Shown piece by piece: positions 8,984-18,661 of a stretch of 64,000 nucleotides of DNA. The DNA comes from UKL13-2 sp044229235. Lineage in GTDB: Bacteria > Pseudomonadota > Gammaproteobacteria > Burkholderiales > Usitatibacteraceae. The stretch is from the NCBI GenBank assembly GCA_044229235.1, contig JBGATH010000003.1:62001-126000 (forward strand), read 5' to 3'. A model generated the notes under the pieces. It was not told the DNA's origin and made no database searches. It saw only the letters and a list, made by a program, of their open reading frames with translations. Numbering within the stretch: position 1 is the first letter of the stretch; each line of letters opens with the position of its first letter. The position numbers were made by a program, and so were the translations under genes.

Positions 8984-9633
8984 GCTTTCTTCTCCTCGGC
9001 GGACGCCGCATCTGCTGACGCCGGCAGGTCCGGCGCCTCCACCACCGACTTCATCTTGATGATCTTGAGGCGATCACCGCTCTTGACGCGAACCTGCTCA
9101 GCCACGTTCTGCGCTTTGACGCCTTTGCGGCCACGCAAGGTGAGCGCAATCGCGGCCACCATCGCCACCAGCAGCACCACCGCCGCCAGTTCAAACGGCA
9201 GCAGGTAATCGGTGTAGAGCAGGCGTCCCAGAGCCTTGGTGTTCGATACGGCCGCTGCGGGCGCGCCGGGGGAAGCCACCTGCAGGCCCATGCCCTTGCT
9301 GGCCAGCAGCAGCGCCATCTGGCCCAACAGCACCAGCGCCACGGTCGCAGCCACCGGCAGATAGCGCCAGAAGCCTTCACGCAACTTGTCGAAGTTGATG
9401 TCCAGCATCATCACCACGAACAGGAACAGCACCATCACCGCGCCCACGTACACCATGACCAGCGCCAGCGCGAGAAACTCGGCGTAAATCAGCAGCCACA
9501 GCCCGGCAGCCGTAATGAACGACAGCACCAGGAACATCGCGGCGTGCACCGGATTCTTTGCCGTGATCACGCGCAGCGCCGAAACAATCAGCACGGCGGC
9601 AAAGGTGTAAAAGACGATGGAGTGAAAGTTCAT
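8980..9633 (-). CDS. nuoJ: NADH-quinone oxidoreductase subunit J
   Basis: Membrane-arm subunit of 217 residues with five predicted helices. AEFLALALVMVYVGAVMVLFLFVVMML is the conserved TM3 region that switches pi-bulge in complex I. The C-terminal 45 residues after TM5 are hydrophilic, alanine- and glutamate-rich, and longer than in the enterobacterial protein. It starts 81 bp after nuoI and overlaps nuoK by 4 bp. Confidence 0.96.
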   Translation of the reverse strand: MNFHSIVFYTFAAVLIVSALRVITAKNPVHAAMFLVLSFITAAGLWLLIYAEFLALALVMVYVGAVMVLFLFVVMMLDINFDKLREGFWRYLPVAATVALVLLGQMALLLASKGMGLQVASPGAPAAAVSNTKALGRLLYTDYLLPFELAAVVLLVAMVAAIALTLRGRKGVKAQNVAEQVRVKSGDRLKIIKMKSVVEAPDLPASADAASAEEKKA

Positions 9634-9714
9634 TTTTATGGTTGGCTTGTCAGGGTGTCGACTGAGTTGATCCGCTTACCGCGCGGCCATTTCAGACGAT
9701 GCCCTCACGGCATT

Positions 9715-10206
9715 TCATCGGTACGGTGCGTCTTCAGCGCGGCGCTTGGCAATTTCCGCTTCGTATTTGTCACCGATCGCCAGCAGCATCGGTTTGGTGT
9801 AGTAGAGATCGCCACGGGTTTCGCCGTGGTATTCCAGCAAATGGGTTTCGACAATGGAGTCGACGGGACAGGATTCCTCGCAGAACCCGCAGAAGATGCA
9901 CTTGGTGAGGTCGATGTCGTAGCGGGTGGTGCGGCGCGTACCGTCGTCACGCTGTTCGGACTCGATCGAGATCGCCATCGCCGGACAGACCGCTTCGCAC
10001 AGCTTGCAGGCAATGCAGCGCTCTTCGCCATTGGGATAGCGGCGCAGCGCGTGCAAGCCGCGGAATCGCGGACTGGCCGGTGTCTTTTCCTCGGGGAACA
10101 GCACGGTGATCTTGCGGGCGAACAGATGCCTGCCCGTGAGCATCAGCCCCTGCGCAAGTTCGGCTAGCAACAAGCTGTTCAGAAATTCCTTGGTTCTATC
10201 CCACAT
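9715..10206 (-). CDS. nuoI: NADH-quinone oxidoreductase subunit I (two 4Fe-4S clusters)
   Basis: Ferredoxin-like subunit carrying clusters N6a and N6b in the peripheral arm, 163 residues. The two motifs CIACKLCEAVCPAM and CIFCGFCEESCPVD are intact. ATG 10206 is two bases beyond the nuoH stop on the minus strand, the natural start; the frame extends 6 codons further into nuoH. Confidence 0.97.
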   Translation of the reverse strand: MWDRTKEFLNSLLLAELAQGLMLTGRHLFARKITVLFPEEKTPASPRFRGLHALRRYPNGEERCIACKLCEAVCPAMAISIESEQRDDGTRRTTRYDIDLTKCIFCGFCEESCPVDSIVETHLLEYHGETRGDLYYTKPMLLAIGDKYEAEIAKRRAEDAPYR

Positions 10207-10208
10207 GG

Positions 10209-11327
10209 CTACTTCCCGAACCACCAGTTAATGATCGGCCAGTTGTTGACCGGCTCCATCAGCAAGACACCCACCACCACGATCCAGACGATGGTTATGG
10301 GGATGAATACTTTCCAGCCCAGCCGCATCAGCTGGTCGTAGCGATAACGCGGGAACGAGGCGCGGATCCAGACGAAGATCATCATCAGGAACATCATCTT
10401 GCCCAGCATCCACCAGATTCCCGGCTCGCCCAAAATGGGAATGGCATGCGGGAACGGTGACAGCCAGCCACCCATGAAGAGGATGGTCGACAGCGTCGAT
10501 ACCATCAGCATGTTGGCGTATTCGGCCAGGAAGAACAGCGACCAGGTCATGCCCGAGTACTCGACCAGCGGGCCGGCAACGATTTCCGATTCACCTTCGG
10601 CAACGTCAAACGGATGGCGATTGGTTTCCGCCACGCCGGCGATGAACTGGATGATGAACAATGGGAACAACGGAATGAAGAACCACTCCAGCGCACCGTA
10701 GGGACCATCCTGCTTGGCCACCACCTGGGTAAGGTTCATGCTCTGCGCCGCCATCAAGGCGCCGACCAGCGCGAAGCCCATCGCGATTTCGTAGGACACC
10801 ACCTGCGCGGCCGAACGCATGGCGCCGATGAAAGCGTATTTGGAATTGGAGGCCCAGCCGGCAATGATCACACCGTAGACACCCATCGACGCCATCGCCA
10901 GCACCACCAGCAGGCCGGCATCGACATTGGCGATTACCCAGGTCGGCGCGAACGGCACCATGGCCCACACGGCCATGGCCGGGGCCACCGAAATTGCCGG
11001 CGCGATGAGGAATAGCCACTTGTTGGCGCCGGTCGGAACAATCTGTTCCTTGAGCATCAGCTTCATGGCATCCGCCACCGGCTGACCGAAGCCACGCAGC
11101 CACTTGATGCCAAAAAATGTCACCCGGTTCGGGCCGCGCCGCACCTGCATCCAGCCAATCACCCAGCGCTCGACCAGCTGGAAATACAACACAAAGGTGA
11201 GCAGCGGCACGATGACCATGACGATCATCACCACGGCCTTGGCAAGCAGCCACGCCGGCGGCCCCCAGGTGGCCCCCAGTTGCGTCATGAACTCCTGGTT
11301 CAGGGTCTGTATCAGGCTATCGATCAT
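10209..11327 (-). CDS. nuoH: NADH-quinone oxidoreductase subunit H
   Basis: Membrane subunit at the junction of the two arms, forming much of the quinone-access chamber; 372 residues, eight helices. Family signatures are RRGPNRVTFFGIKW, EQIVPTGANKW, ETNRHPFDVAEGESEIVAG and WIRASFPRYRYDQLMRLGWK. The start overlaps the nuoG stop by 4 bp. Confidence 0.97.
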   Translation of the reverse strand: MIDSLIQTLNQEFMTQLGATWGPPAWLLAKAVVMIVMVIVPLLTFVLYFQLVERWVIGWMQVRRGPNRVTFFGIKWLRGFGQPVADAMKLMLKEQIVPTGANKWLFLIAPAISVAPAMAVWAMVPFAPTWVIANVDAGLLVVLAMASMGVYGVIIAGWASNSKYAFIGAMRSAAQVVSYEIAMGFALVGALMAAQSMNLTQVVAKQDGPYGALEWFFIPLFPLFIIQFIAGVAETNRHPFDVAEGESEIVAGPLVEYSGMTWSLFFLAEYANMLMVSTLSTILFMGGWLSPFPHAIPILGEPGIWWMLGKMMFLMMIFVWIRASFPRYRYDQLMRLGWKVFIPITIVWIVVVGVLLMEPVNNWPIINWWFGK

Positions 11328-13696
11328 TCTGCCGCCGCGGCCATCGCCACTTTTTCAATTGTTACGGTTCCGAACATCGGTCCCAGCGCTGCTGTTTCTG
11401 CCATTGCTGCAGCCACGCGTACCGTGCCGGCAGGCAGCGCACTGTCTCGCTTTGCCGCCATCGAGACGCTGCCCATGCCTTGCGTAATACGCACTTTCTG
11501 GCCATCGGCAACGCCGATCGCTTCCGCCACATCGGGCGCGAGGCGCGCCAGGCGCGCGAGTTTTGCGTCGCTTGTTTTCTGCAGGCTCGATGCATGACGG
11601 ACCAGCGCATCGCCCGAATAAATCGGCACTTCGCCGACGCGTTCAATGGCCGCTGCCGGTGCAGCCGGCATTTCAAGCTTGACGCCGCCGATGCTGTTAT
11701 TGAGCTTGCCGGCCACAAAGGCCTGCAGATCCGGCGCGATTTCATTGCGAATGGCGCTGACACTGTCCTGGTCGAAGCCGGCCAGCCCGAGCAGGTTGGC
11801 CAGCACCCGCAAGACCTTCCAAGCGGGGCGCGCCTCGCCGAGCGGCTTGACCACGCCGTTGAACGACTGCACCAGACCTTCCATATTCACAAAGGTGCCG
11901 GCGGTTTCCGTGAAGGGCGCGACCGGAAGGATGACATCAGCATATTCAGGCGCATCACCCTTGAAGGCGCTGAGCGCGATAACGAATTCAGCGGCATTGA
12001 CCGCGGCCAGCGTGGCCGCGCCATCGTAGAAGTCCAGCTTCGGTTCGACGCCCAGCATCAGCAGCGCCTTGCGTGGCGCGTGCACCATACCCTGCGCGCA
12101 ATGCCCATCCTTGCCCGGTTGCGCGCCAACGACCGCCGCGCCGACGGCATTGGCCGAGGTCACCAGCAGCCCGAAACTGCCACCGGCGATCCGGGCAATT
12201 TCCTGCGCGAGCACATGCAGTAGCGTGTATTGCGGATGGGATTGCGCCAATCCACCCAGCCAAACGGCGACTTTTTCTTTTAAGGCGAGGCTGGCGGCAA
12301 TGGCTTTCGCGCTGGCCGAAACCGTAACGCCGGCGACCGCATTGGCCACCTCGCCCGGCAGCGACGCGCCCTTGATTTCGACCAGTGCTTTCGCCACACC
12401 CGCCAATTCCGCAACCAGCGCGGACGGCCGGACGATGGACCGGTTGGCCACTTTCATCAGCAGGTCATCATCGGCGACGTGCAGGACATTGACCTCGAGG
12501 CCTTTCTTCGCGGCCTGCCGCAGGCGATTCGCGACAAGCGGCTGTTCCTTGCGCAGGCTTGATCCCACCACCAGCACGCTTTGCAGCGCGCCAATGTCAG
12601 CCACCTTCATGCCCAGCCAGCGTGCGCCGCTCACCTTGGCATCTGCGCTCGTGTCAGCCTGACGCAAACGGGTATCGATGTTGTTGGAGCCGAGCGCGCG
12701 GACCAGCTTGTTGAGCAGGTACAACTCTTCGAGGGTCGCGTTCGGCGAACCCAGCGCACCGATGGCGTCGGCACCGTGCTTCCCGATGACAAGCTTCAGG
12801 GCCTCGGCCGCCGCTTGCAGGGCGATCGACCATTCCACTTCCTGCCAGGCGTCGCCGACTTTCATCATCGGCCGTGTCAGGCGATCCTCGGCATTTAGGC
12901 CCTCATAGGAGAACCGGTCGCGATCCGACAGCCAGCACTCGTTCACGGCGTCGTTCTCGAACGGCAGCGCGCGCATGACGCGATCCTGCTTCACCTGCAC
13001 GATCAAATTCGAGCCAAGGCCATCGTGAGGCGCAACCGACTTGCGCCGCGAAAGTTCCCATGTCCGTGCCGAGTAGCGGAACGGCTTGGACGTCAGCGCG
13101 CCCACCGGGCAAAGGTCGATGACGTTTCCGGAAAGTTCCGAATCAACCGTCTTGCCGACAAAGGCCAGGATTTCAGAGTGCTCGCCGCGGCCTGCCATGC
13201 CCAGTTCCATCACACCGGCAATTTCCTGGCCGAAGCGTACGCAACGTGTGCAGTGTATGCAGCGCGTCATGTCGGTGGAGATCAGCGGGCCGAGGTTTTT
13301 GTTGACCACGACGCGCTTTGCTTCCTGGTAGCGTGATGCCCCGCCGCCGTAACCCACCGCCAGATCCTGCAACTGGCACTCGCCGCCCTGGTCACAGATC
13401 GGGCAATCGAGCGGATGGTTGATCAGCAGGAACTCCATCACGCCCTGCTGTGCGGTCTTGGCGTATTCGGAGTTGGTCTGGACCTTCATGCCTTCAGTTG
13501 CCGGCGTCGCGCAGGCGGGCAGCGGCTTCGGTGCCTTTTCGACTTGAACGAGGCACATGCGGCAATTGGCCGCAATCGACAGCTTCTTGTGATAACAGAA
13601 GTGCGGAATGAAGGTGCCCAGCTTGTTGGCCGCCTCCATCACGGTGGCGCCGTTTTCGACCTGGACTGGTTTGCCGTCAATTTCTAGGTTGATCAT
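11324..13696 (-). CDS. nuoG: NADH-quinone oxidoreductase subunit G
   Basis: Largest peripheral-arm subunit (790 residues), holding the iron-sulfur relay. The N-terminal 2Fe-2S ligands lie in CYHKKLSIAANCRMCLVQVE and the following CATPA. HPLDCPICDQGGECQLQDLA and CIHCTRCVRFGQEIAG follow for the 4Fe-4S clusters. The remaining two thirds is the molybdopterin-oxidoreductase-like domain, inactive as an enzyme in complex I. ATG 13696 gives MINLEIDGKP, 5 nt after the nuoF stop; the frame is open much further upstream inside nuoF, but that is out-of-frame shadow. Confidence 0.96.
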   Translation of the reverse strand: MINLEIDGKPVQVENGATVMEAANKLGTFIPHFCYHKKLSIAANCRMCLVQVEKAPKPLPACATPATEGMKVQTNSEYAKTAQQGVMEFLLINHPLDCPICDQGGECQLQDLAVGYGGGASRYQEAKRVVVNKNLGPLISTDMTRCIHCTRCVRFGQEIAGVMELGMAGRGEHSEILAFVGKTVDSELSGNVIDLCPVGALTSKPFRYSARTWELSRRKSVAPHDGLGSNLIVQVKQDRVMRALPFENDAVNECWLSDRDRFSYEGLNAEDRLTRPMMKVGDAWQEVEWSIALQAAAEALKLVIGKHGADAIGALGSPNATLEELYLLNKLVRALGSNNIDTRLRQADTSADAKVSGARWLGMKVADIGALQSVLVVGSSLRKEQPLVANRLRQAAKKGLEVNVLHVADDDLLMKVANRSIVRPSALVAELAGVAKALVEIKGASLPGEVANAVAGVTVSASAKAIAASLALKEKVAVWLGGLAQSHPQYTLLHVLAQEIARIAGGSFGLLVTSANAVGAAVVGAQPGKDGHCAQGMVHAPRKALLMLGVEPKLDFYDGAATLAAVNAAEFVIALSAFKGDAPEYADVILPVAPFTETAGTFVNMEGLVQSFNGVVKPLGEARPAWKVLRVLANLLGLAGFDQDSVSAIRNEIAPDLQAFVAGKLNNSIGGVKLEMPAAPAAAIERVGEVPIYSGDALVRHASSLQKTSDAKLARLARLAPDVAEAIGVADGQKVRITQGMGSVSMAAKRDSALPAGTVRVAAAMAETAALGPMFGTVTIEKVAMAAAAE

Positions 13697-13701
13697 TTGC
13701 T

Positions 13702-15039
13702 TTACTCTGCCGCCATCGCCAGCGACTCGGCCGGCGCCGCGGATGAAAATCCCCCGGCGGCAACCATGCAGCGCTTGTGCGTCACGTGGTACTCGAATTC
13801 TTCGCGGTAGTTTTTCACAAAGGCACGTACAGGCATGGCCGCCGCGTCGCCGAGGGCACAAATGGTGCGGCCCTGGATCTGGTCGGCAAGATTGAGCAAC
13901 AGGTCGAGATCTTCCTGCCTGCCCTGCCCGTGTTCGATGCGATTGATGATGCGATACAGCCAGCCGGTACCTTCGCGGCACGGCGTGCACTGCCCGCAGG
14001 ATTCTTCAAAATAGAAGTAGGCGAGGCGCTCGGCTGCCTTGACCATGCAGGTCAGGTCATCCATGACGATGACCGCGCCCGAGCCCAGCATCGAGCCGGC
14101 TTTGGCGATGGAGTCGTAGTCCATATCCAGCGTCATCATCAGGTCGCCCTTGATGACCGGCATCGACGACCCGCCGGGAATCACGCCCTTGATCTTGCGG
14201 CCATTGCGCATGCCACCCGCCAGTTCCAGCAACTTGGCGAACGGCGTACCCATGTTGACTTCGTAGTTGCCGGGCCGCGCCACGTTGCCCGACACGGAGA
14301 AAATTTTCGTACCGCCGTTGTTCGGCTTGCCCAGGTTCAGGAACGCCTCGCCTCCTTCGCGCAGGATGAACGGAACCGCCGCGAACGTCTCGGTGTTGTT
14401 GATGGTGGTCGGCTTGCCGTACAGGCCGAAGCTGGCAGGGAACGGCGGCTTGAAACGCGGCTGCCCCTTCTTGCCCTCGATCGATTCGAGCAGGGCGGTC
14501 TCTTCGCCACAGATATAGGCGCCGAAGCCATGGTGCGCGTAGAGCTCGAACGAGAAGTCGGAGCCGAGAATATTCTTGCCAAGGTAACCCGCGGCACGCG
14601 CTTCTTCCAGCGCCTCCTCGAACCGTTCGTAGTCGGCCCAGATCTCGCCATGGATGTAGTTGTAGCCGACTGCGGTGCCCATCGCGTATGCGGCGATGAT
14701 CATGCCCTCGATGAGGATGTGCGGGTTGTAGCGGATGATGTCCCGGTCCTTGAACGTGCCGGGCTCGCCCTCATCGGTATTGCAAACAAGGTACTTGGCG
14801 CCGGGGAACGCACGCGGCATGAAGCTCCACTTGAGCCCGGTTGGAAAGCCAGCGCCGCCACGCCCGCGCAATGCCGATTTCTTCACTTCGGCGGTCACAT
14901 CTTCCGGCTTGGTACCGTCCTTGAGGATCTTGCGCAAGGCCTGATAGCCGGCGCGCGACTCGTAGTCCTTAAGCCGCCAATTACTGCCGTCGAGCCCCTT
15001 GAGGATCATTGCATCGGGGCCGTAATCGATCATGGCCAT
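13702..15039 (-). CDS. nuoF: NADH-quinone oxidoreductase subunit F (NADH- and FMN-binding)
   Basis: Electron-input subunit, 445 residues. RGRGGAGFPTGLKW is the FMN/NADH glycine-rich motif. ICGEETALLESIEGKKGQPR and GIPGGSS-type sequence (GVIPGGSSMPV) follow. ESCGQCTPCREG with a later Cys ligates cluster N3. The start codon shares one base with the nuoE stop (TAATG), a coupling arrangement. Confidence 0.97.
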   Translation of the reverse strand: MAMIDYGPDAMILKGLDGSNWRLKDYESRAGYQALRKILKDGTKPEDVTAEVKKSALRGRGGAGFPTGLKWSFMPRAFPGAKYLVCNTDEGEPGTFKDRDIIRYNPHILIEGMIIAAYAMGTAVGYNYIHGEIWADYERFEEALEEARAAGYLGKNILGSDFSFELYAHHGFGAYICGEETALLESIEGKKGQPRFKPPFPASFGLYGKPTTINNTETFAAVPFILREGGEAFLNLGKPNNGGTKIFSVSGNVARPGNYEVNMGTPFAKLLELAGGMRNGRKIKGVIPGGSSMPVIKGDLMMTLDMDYDSIAKAGSMLGSGAVIVMDDLTCMVKAAERLAYFYFEESCGQCTPCREGTGWLYRIINRIEHGQGRQEDLDLLLNLADQIQGRTICALGDAAAMPVRAFVKNYREEFEYHVTHKRCMVAAGGFSSAAPAESLAMAAE

Positions 15040-15512
15040 TACTTGAGCTCCTCAATGAGCTGGTCCAGCTTGTCCTGCGACATGAAGCTGCACATGCGCT
15101 TGTTGTTCACCAGTAGCACCGGCGCATCGCCGCAGGCGCCCATGCATTCGCCTTCCACCAGTGTGATGCGGCCGTCGGCGGTCATTTGCTTCCAGTCCAC
15201 ACCAAGCTTGCGCTTCAGGTACTCCGCCGCCGCCACGCCACCCGACAGCGCGCAAGGCAGATTGGTGCAGACGCTGATCTTGTGGCGGCCCATCGGCTTC
15301 AGGTTGTACATGTTGTAGAACGTCGCCACCTCGAACACCGCAACTGCCGGCATGCCAAGGTATCTGGCCACCTCTTCCATCAAATCATTGGGCAACCAGC
15401 CGTGCTCATCCTGGGCGATAGCAAGAGCGGACATGACCGCAGACTGTTTCTGGTCAGCCGGGTACTTGGCCAACTCGCGATCAATCTTCTTTTTTGCTTC
15501 AGATGACAGCAC
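15039..15512 (-). CDS. nuoE: NADH-quinone oxidoreductase subunit E (2Fe-2S)
   Basis: Thioredoxin-fold 2Fe-2S subunit (cluster N1a). The cysteines lie in VCTNLPCALSGG and GECMGACGDAPV. I place the start at GTG 15512 because a GGGAGAG ribosome-binding site precedes it and the protein then has the usual 157-residue length. The frame remains open 23 codons upstream with no family-like sequence. Confidence 0.93.
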   Translation of the reverse strand: MLSSEAKKKIDRELAKYPADQKQSAVMSALAIAQDEHGWLPNDLMEEVARYLGMPAVAVFEVATFYNMYNLKPMGRHKISVCTNLPCALSGGVAAAEYLKRKLGVDWKQMTADGRITLVEGECMGACGDAPVLLVNNKRMCSFMSQDKLDQLIEELK

Positions 15513-15608
15513 GGCCCTGCTCTCCCTTCCCTGAGTCGACGCACATCGCCTCAAAATGAATCCTGCCGGCACATACCGCAAATAGAGGGCAGGTACTGAC
15601 CGCGTACT

Positions 15609-16862
15609 TCATCGATCTATTTCCCCGAAAACGATGTCCAGCGTACCGATGATGGTGACCACGTCCGCAATCATGTGGCCGCGTGACATTTCGTCGAGCG
15701 CGGCCAGGTGCGGAAAGCCCGGCGGGCGAATCTTTAGGCGATAGGGCTTGTTCGCACCATCCGAAACCAGATAAATGCCGAATTCGCCTTTGGGGTGCTC
15801 GACAGCCGCGTACGTCTCGCCGGCGGGAACATGCATGCCCTCGGTGAACAGCTTGAAGTGATGGATCAACTCTTCCATGTTCGACTTCATGCTCTCGCGC
15901 GACGGCGGCGCAACCTTGTGGTCACTTGTAATCACCGGCCCGGGATTCTTGCGCAACCAGTCCACGCACTGCTTGATGATCCTGTTCGATTCGCGCATTT
16001 CCTGCACCCGCACCAGATAGCGGTCGTAGCTGTCGCCGTTGGTGCCGATGGGAATGTCGAAATCCATCTTGTCGTACACCTCGTACGGCTGGTTCTTGCG
16101 CAGATCCCAGGCAATTCCCGATCCGCGCAACATCGGCCCGGTGAAGCCAAGGTTCTGTGCGCGTTCCGGCGTGACGATGCCGATGTTCACCAGGCGCTGT
16201 TTCCAGATGCGATTGTCGGTCAGCAGCGTCTCGTAATCGTCGACGTACCCGGGGAACCGGCGCGTGAAGTCGTCAATGAAATCCAGCAGGCTGCCCTGGC
16301 GGTTTTCGTTGAGCTGTTTCATCGTCGCTGCGTTGCGGCCCGGCATTACTTCGTATTGCGGCATGCGGTCGGGCAAGTCGCGATAAACGCCACCCGGCCG
16401 GTAGTAAGCGGCATGCATGCGCGCGCCGGACACGGCTTCATAAATGTCGAGCAGATCCTCGCGCTCGCGGAAGGCGTAAAGAAATACCGTCATCGCCCCG
16501 ACGTCCAGGCCATGCGCGCCAATCCACAGCAGATGGTTCAGAAGGCGCGTGATCTCGTCGAACATGACGCGGATGTATTGCGCGCGGATCGGCACCTCAA
16601 TGCCCATCAGCTTTTCAATGGCCATCACATAGGCATGCTCATTGATCATCATCGACATGTAGTCGAGGCGATCCATATACGGCACGCTTTGGACGAAGGT
16701 GCGGGTCTCCGCCAGCTTTTCAGTCGCGCGATGCAGGAGCCCGATGTGCGGGTCCGCCCGCTGGACCACCTCGCCGTCAAGTTCAAGCACCAGGCGCAAC
16801 ACACCGTGGGCCGCAGGATGCTGCGGTCCGAAATTCATCGTGTAGTTCTTGATTTCGTTCAC
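15609..16862 (-). CDS. nuoD: NADH-quinone oxidoreductase subunit D
   Basis: The 49-kDa-type subunit forming the quinone headgroup site, 417 residues. Signatures are NFGPQHPAAHGVLRLVLELDGE (quinone-site His), HIGLLHRATEKL, PYMDRLDYMSMM and the C-terminal DIVFGEIDR. The start is GTG 16862, 3 nt after the nuoC stop. NuoC and NuoD are separate here, as is usual in betaproteobacteria, not fused as in E. coli. Confidence 0.97.
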   Translation of the reverse strand: MNEIKNYTMNFGPQHPAAHGVLRLVLELDGEVVQRADPHIGLLHRATEKLAETRTFVQSVPYMDRLDYMSMMINEHAYVMAIEKLMGIEVPIRAQYIRVMFDEITRLLNHLLWIGAHGLDVGAMTVFLYAFREREDLLDIYEAVSGARMHAAYYRPGGVYRDLPDRMPQYEVMPGRNAATMKQLNENRQGSLLDFIDDFTRRFPGYVDDYETLLTDNRIWKQRLVNIGIVTPERAQNLGFTGPMLRGSGIAWDLRKNQPYEVYDKMDFDIPIGTNGDSYDRYLVRVQEMRESNRIIKQCVDWLRKNPGPVITSDHKVAPPSRESMKSNMEELIHHFKLFTEGMHVPAGETYAAVEHPKGEFGIYLVSDGANKPYRLKIRPPGFPHLAALDEMSRGHMIADVVTIIGTLDIVFGEIDR

Positions 16863-16865
16863 GGC

Positions 16866-17462
16866 CTACTTCCTGCCCGCGTAAGTGTCTTCGCGGATCA
16901 CACGCGGCACGACCTCGCGCGGCTCGATGGTTACCGGCTGGTAAATCACGCGCTTCTGCTCAGGGTCGTAACGCATTTCGACGTTGCCATAGACCGGGAA
17001 GTCCTTGCGGAAGGGGTGGCCGACGAAACCATAGTCCGTGAGGATGCGGCGCAAATCAGGGTGTCCGCTGAAAACGATGCCGTAAAGATCGAATGCCTCA
17101 CGCTCGAACCAGTTGGCGGACTGCCAGATGTCAATCACGGAATCCACCATCGGCATGTCGTCGTCCGGGCAGAAGGCGCGTACCCGTAGCCGCCAATTGT
17201 GTGCAATCGACAACAGGTGATACACCGCGGCAAACCTCGGGCCGTCCCAAGCGTCCGCATATTCGGAATAGTCAACGCCGCAAACGTCGAGCAGTTGGGT
17301 GAACCCCAGTGACCTCTCGTCGCGCAGTATCAGCATTGCCGCATGCAGGTCGGCCGCCTTGACCTCGATGGTGACCTGGCCAAGCGACTCGCTGACCTTG
17401 GCGACTCTCTCACCCAGCGCGGACGCTAGGCTGGACTTCATTTGTTCCAGTTTGGCGGACAT
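16866..17462 (-). CDS. nuoC: NADH-quinone oxidoreductase subunit C
   Basis: The 30-kDa-type peripheral subunit, 198 residues. LDVCGVDYSEY, ERE(A)FDLYGIVFSGHPDLRRIL and the C-terminal DFPVYGNVEMRYD are the family signature. It contacts NuoD and NuoB and has no cofactor. It starts 4 nt after nuoB. Confidence 0.96.
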   Translation of the reverse strand: MSAKLEQMKSSLASALGERVAKVSESLGQVTIEVKAADLHAAMLILRDERSLGFTQLLDVCGVDYSEYADAWDGPRFAAVYHLLSIAHNWRLRVRAFCPDDDMPMVDSVIDIWQSANWFEREAFDLYGIVFSGHPDLRRILTDYGFVGHPFRKDFPVYGNVEMRYDPEQKRVIYQPVTIEPREVVPRVIREDTYAGRK

Positions 17463-17466
17463 GTGC

Positions 17467-17943
17467 TCAGCGCGCGATGGTATTTGTTCGTTTGATCTTG
17501 TTCTGCAATTGAAGAATGCCGTATATCAATGCTTCAGCCGTGGGCGGGCAACCGGGGACATAAATATCCACCGGCACGATGCGGTCGCATCCTCGAACAA
17601 CAGAGTAGGAATAGTGGTAGTACCCGCCACCGTTGGCGCAAGAGCCCATCGAAATGACCCAGCGCGGCTCGGCCATCTGGTCATAGACTTTGCGCATGGC
17701 TGGTGCCATCTTGTTGCAGAGGGTCCCGGCAACCACCATCACATCGGATTGGCGCGGGCTCGGCCGGAAAACAACGCCAAAGCGGTCAAGGTCATAACGA
17801 GAGGCGCCGGCCTGCATCATCTCAACGGCGCAGCACGCCAACCCGAACGTCAGGGGCCAAAGCGAACCAGTGCGTCCCCAATTCAGCAGGCTATCCACTG
17901 ACGTCGTGACAAAACCCTGACTGGAAATTCCGCCCTCAGGCAT
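17467..17943 (-). CDS. nuoB: NADH-quinone oxidoreductase subunit B (cluster N2)
   Basis: PSST-type subunit carrying the terminal 4Fe-4S cluster N2 beside the quinone site, 158 residues. Ligands lie in GLACCAVEMMQ (tandem Cys), SMGSCANGGGYY and VPGCPPTAEALIYG. ATG 17943. It is separated from nuoA by 102 bp containing a short hairpin. Confidence 0.97.
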   Translation of the reverse strand: MPEGGISSQGFVTTSVDSLLNWGRTGSLWPLTFGLACCAVEMMQAGASRYDLDRFGVVFRPSPRQSDVMVVAGTLCNKMAPAMRKVYDQMAEPRWVISMGSCANGGGYYHYSYSVVRGCDRIVPVDIYVPGCPPTAEALIYGILQLQNKIKRTNTIAR

Positions 17944-18045
17944 CTACCGCTCCCTTAACCGGACGTCCATTTTGCGGACGCGTTTTGAACACCATTCGAC
18001 AACCAGGCCCACCGCCGCCCATGCCGGCGAAGGCTGGCACCTGCC
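17944..18045 (-). other. nuoA-nuoB spacer with small hairpin
   Basis: A 102-bp spacer, wide for this operon. It holds a compact inverted repeat GCCGGCGAAGGCTGGC at 18022-18037, a form frequent between genes of related genomes. There is no T-run, so it is not an obvious terminator. No ORF is supported. Confidence 0.5.
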
Positions 18046-18414
18046 TTATTCCCAATCCAGCGCGCCTTTTTTCCACTCGTAGATGAATCCCGCGACAAGA
18101 ATGCCGAGGAAAACCATCATGGCGAAAAACCCGAACCAGCCTATTTCCTGGAGGACGATCGCCCAAGGGAAGAAAAACGCAATTTCAAGATCAAAAAGAA
18201 TGAACAGGATGGCGACGAGGTAGTAGCGCACGTCGAACTTCATGCGCGCATCCTCAAATGCCTCAAATCCACATTCGTAGGGGGACAACTTTTCCGAATC
18301 CGGATTGTTGTCGCCGAGAAGAACGGTGAGAGCCTTGCTCATCACCAATGGCATCACTCCGACGGAGACGCCTATCAGCAGAAAAATCAGTATGGGAAAG
18401 TATTGTTCAAGCAT
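18046..18414 (-). CDS. nuoA: NADH-quinone oxidoreductase subunit A
   Basis: First gene of the complex I operon; three-helix membrane subunit of 122 residues at the arm junction. The conserved loop SPYECGFEAFEDARMKFDVRYYLVAILFILFDLE is present; its Cys is the known conformation-sensitive residue of the TM1-2 loop. The promoter presumably lies in 18415-18528, between nuoA and the tRNA; I cannot define it with confidence. Confidence 0.96.
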   Translation of the reverse strand: MLEQYFPILIFLLIGVSVGVMPLVMSKALTVLLGDNNPDSEKLSPYECGFEAFEDARMKFDVRYYLVAILFILFDLEIAFFFPWAIVLQEIGWFGFFAMMVFLGILVAGFIYEWKKGALDWE

Positions 18415-18528
18415 TTTTCACGATCAGCATGTGCATCACGTTGCGAATTCCCACATTTCACCCGCTAAGGTTCCCCCAGGTTTTGATCTGGAACAAATCT
18501 GAACCCGGTAACGCCGAAACTGCATTTC

Positions 18529-18613
18529 TGGTGCCGTCGAAGAGACTCGAACTCTTACGCGTTTCCGCACTGCCCCCTCAAGACAGCGTGTCTACCAATT
18601 CCACCACGACGGC
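18529..18613 (-). tRNA. tRNA-Leu (anticodon GAG)
   Basis: Read on the minus strand the 85-nt gene begins GCCGTCGTGGTGGAATTGGT and ends in an encoded CCA (18529-18531). The acceptor stem GCCGTCG pairs with CGACGGC. The anticodon stem CTGTC/GGCAG encloses the loop TTGAGGG, giving anticodon GAG. A long variable arm (class II) and the T-arm sequence GTTCGAGTC are present. It lies between secG and nuoA, a conserved betaproteobacterial arrangement. Confidence 0.95.
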
Positions 18614-18661
18614 AAGTCGATTTTGCTGCTTTGCAATATTTTACTGCGGTTTGCTGAGGAT

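Noticed and set aside
11324..13990. An 888-residue version of NuoG starting inside nuoF
   Set aside because: The extra 98 residues are Arg/His-rich out-of-frame nuoF sequence; MINLEIDGKP at 13696 is the family N-terminus.
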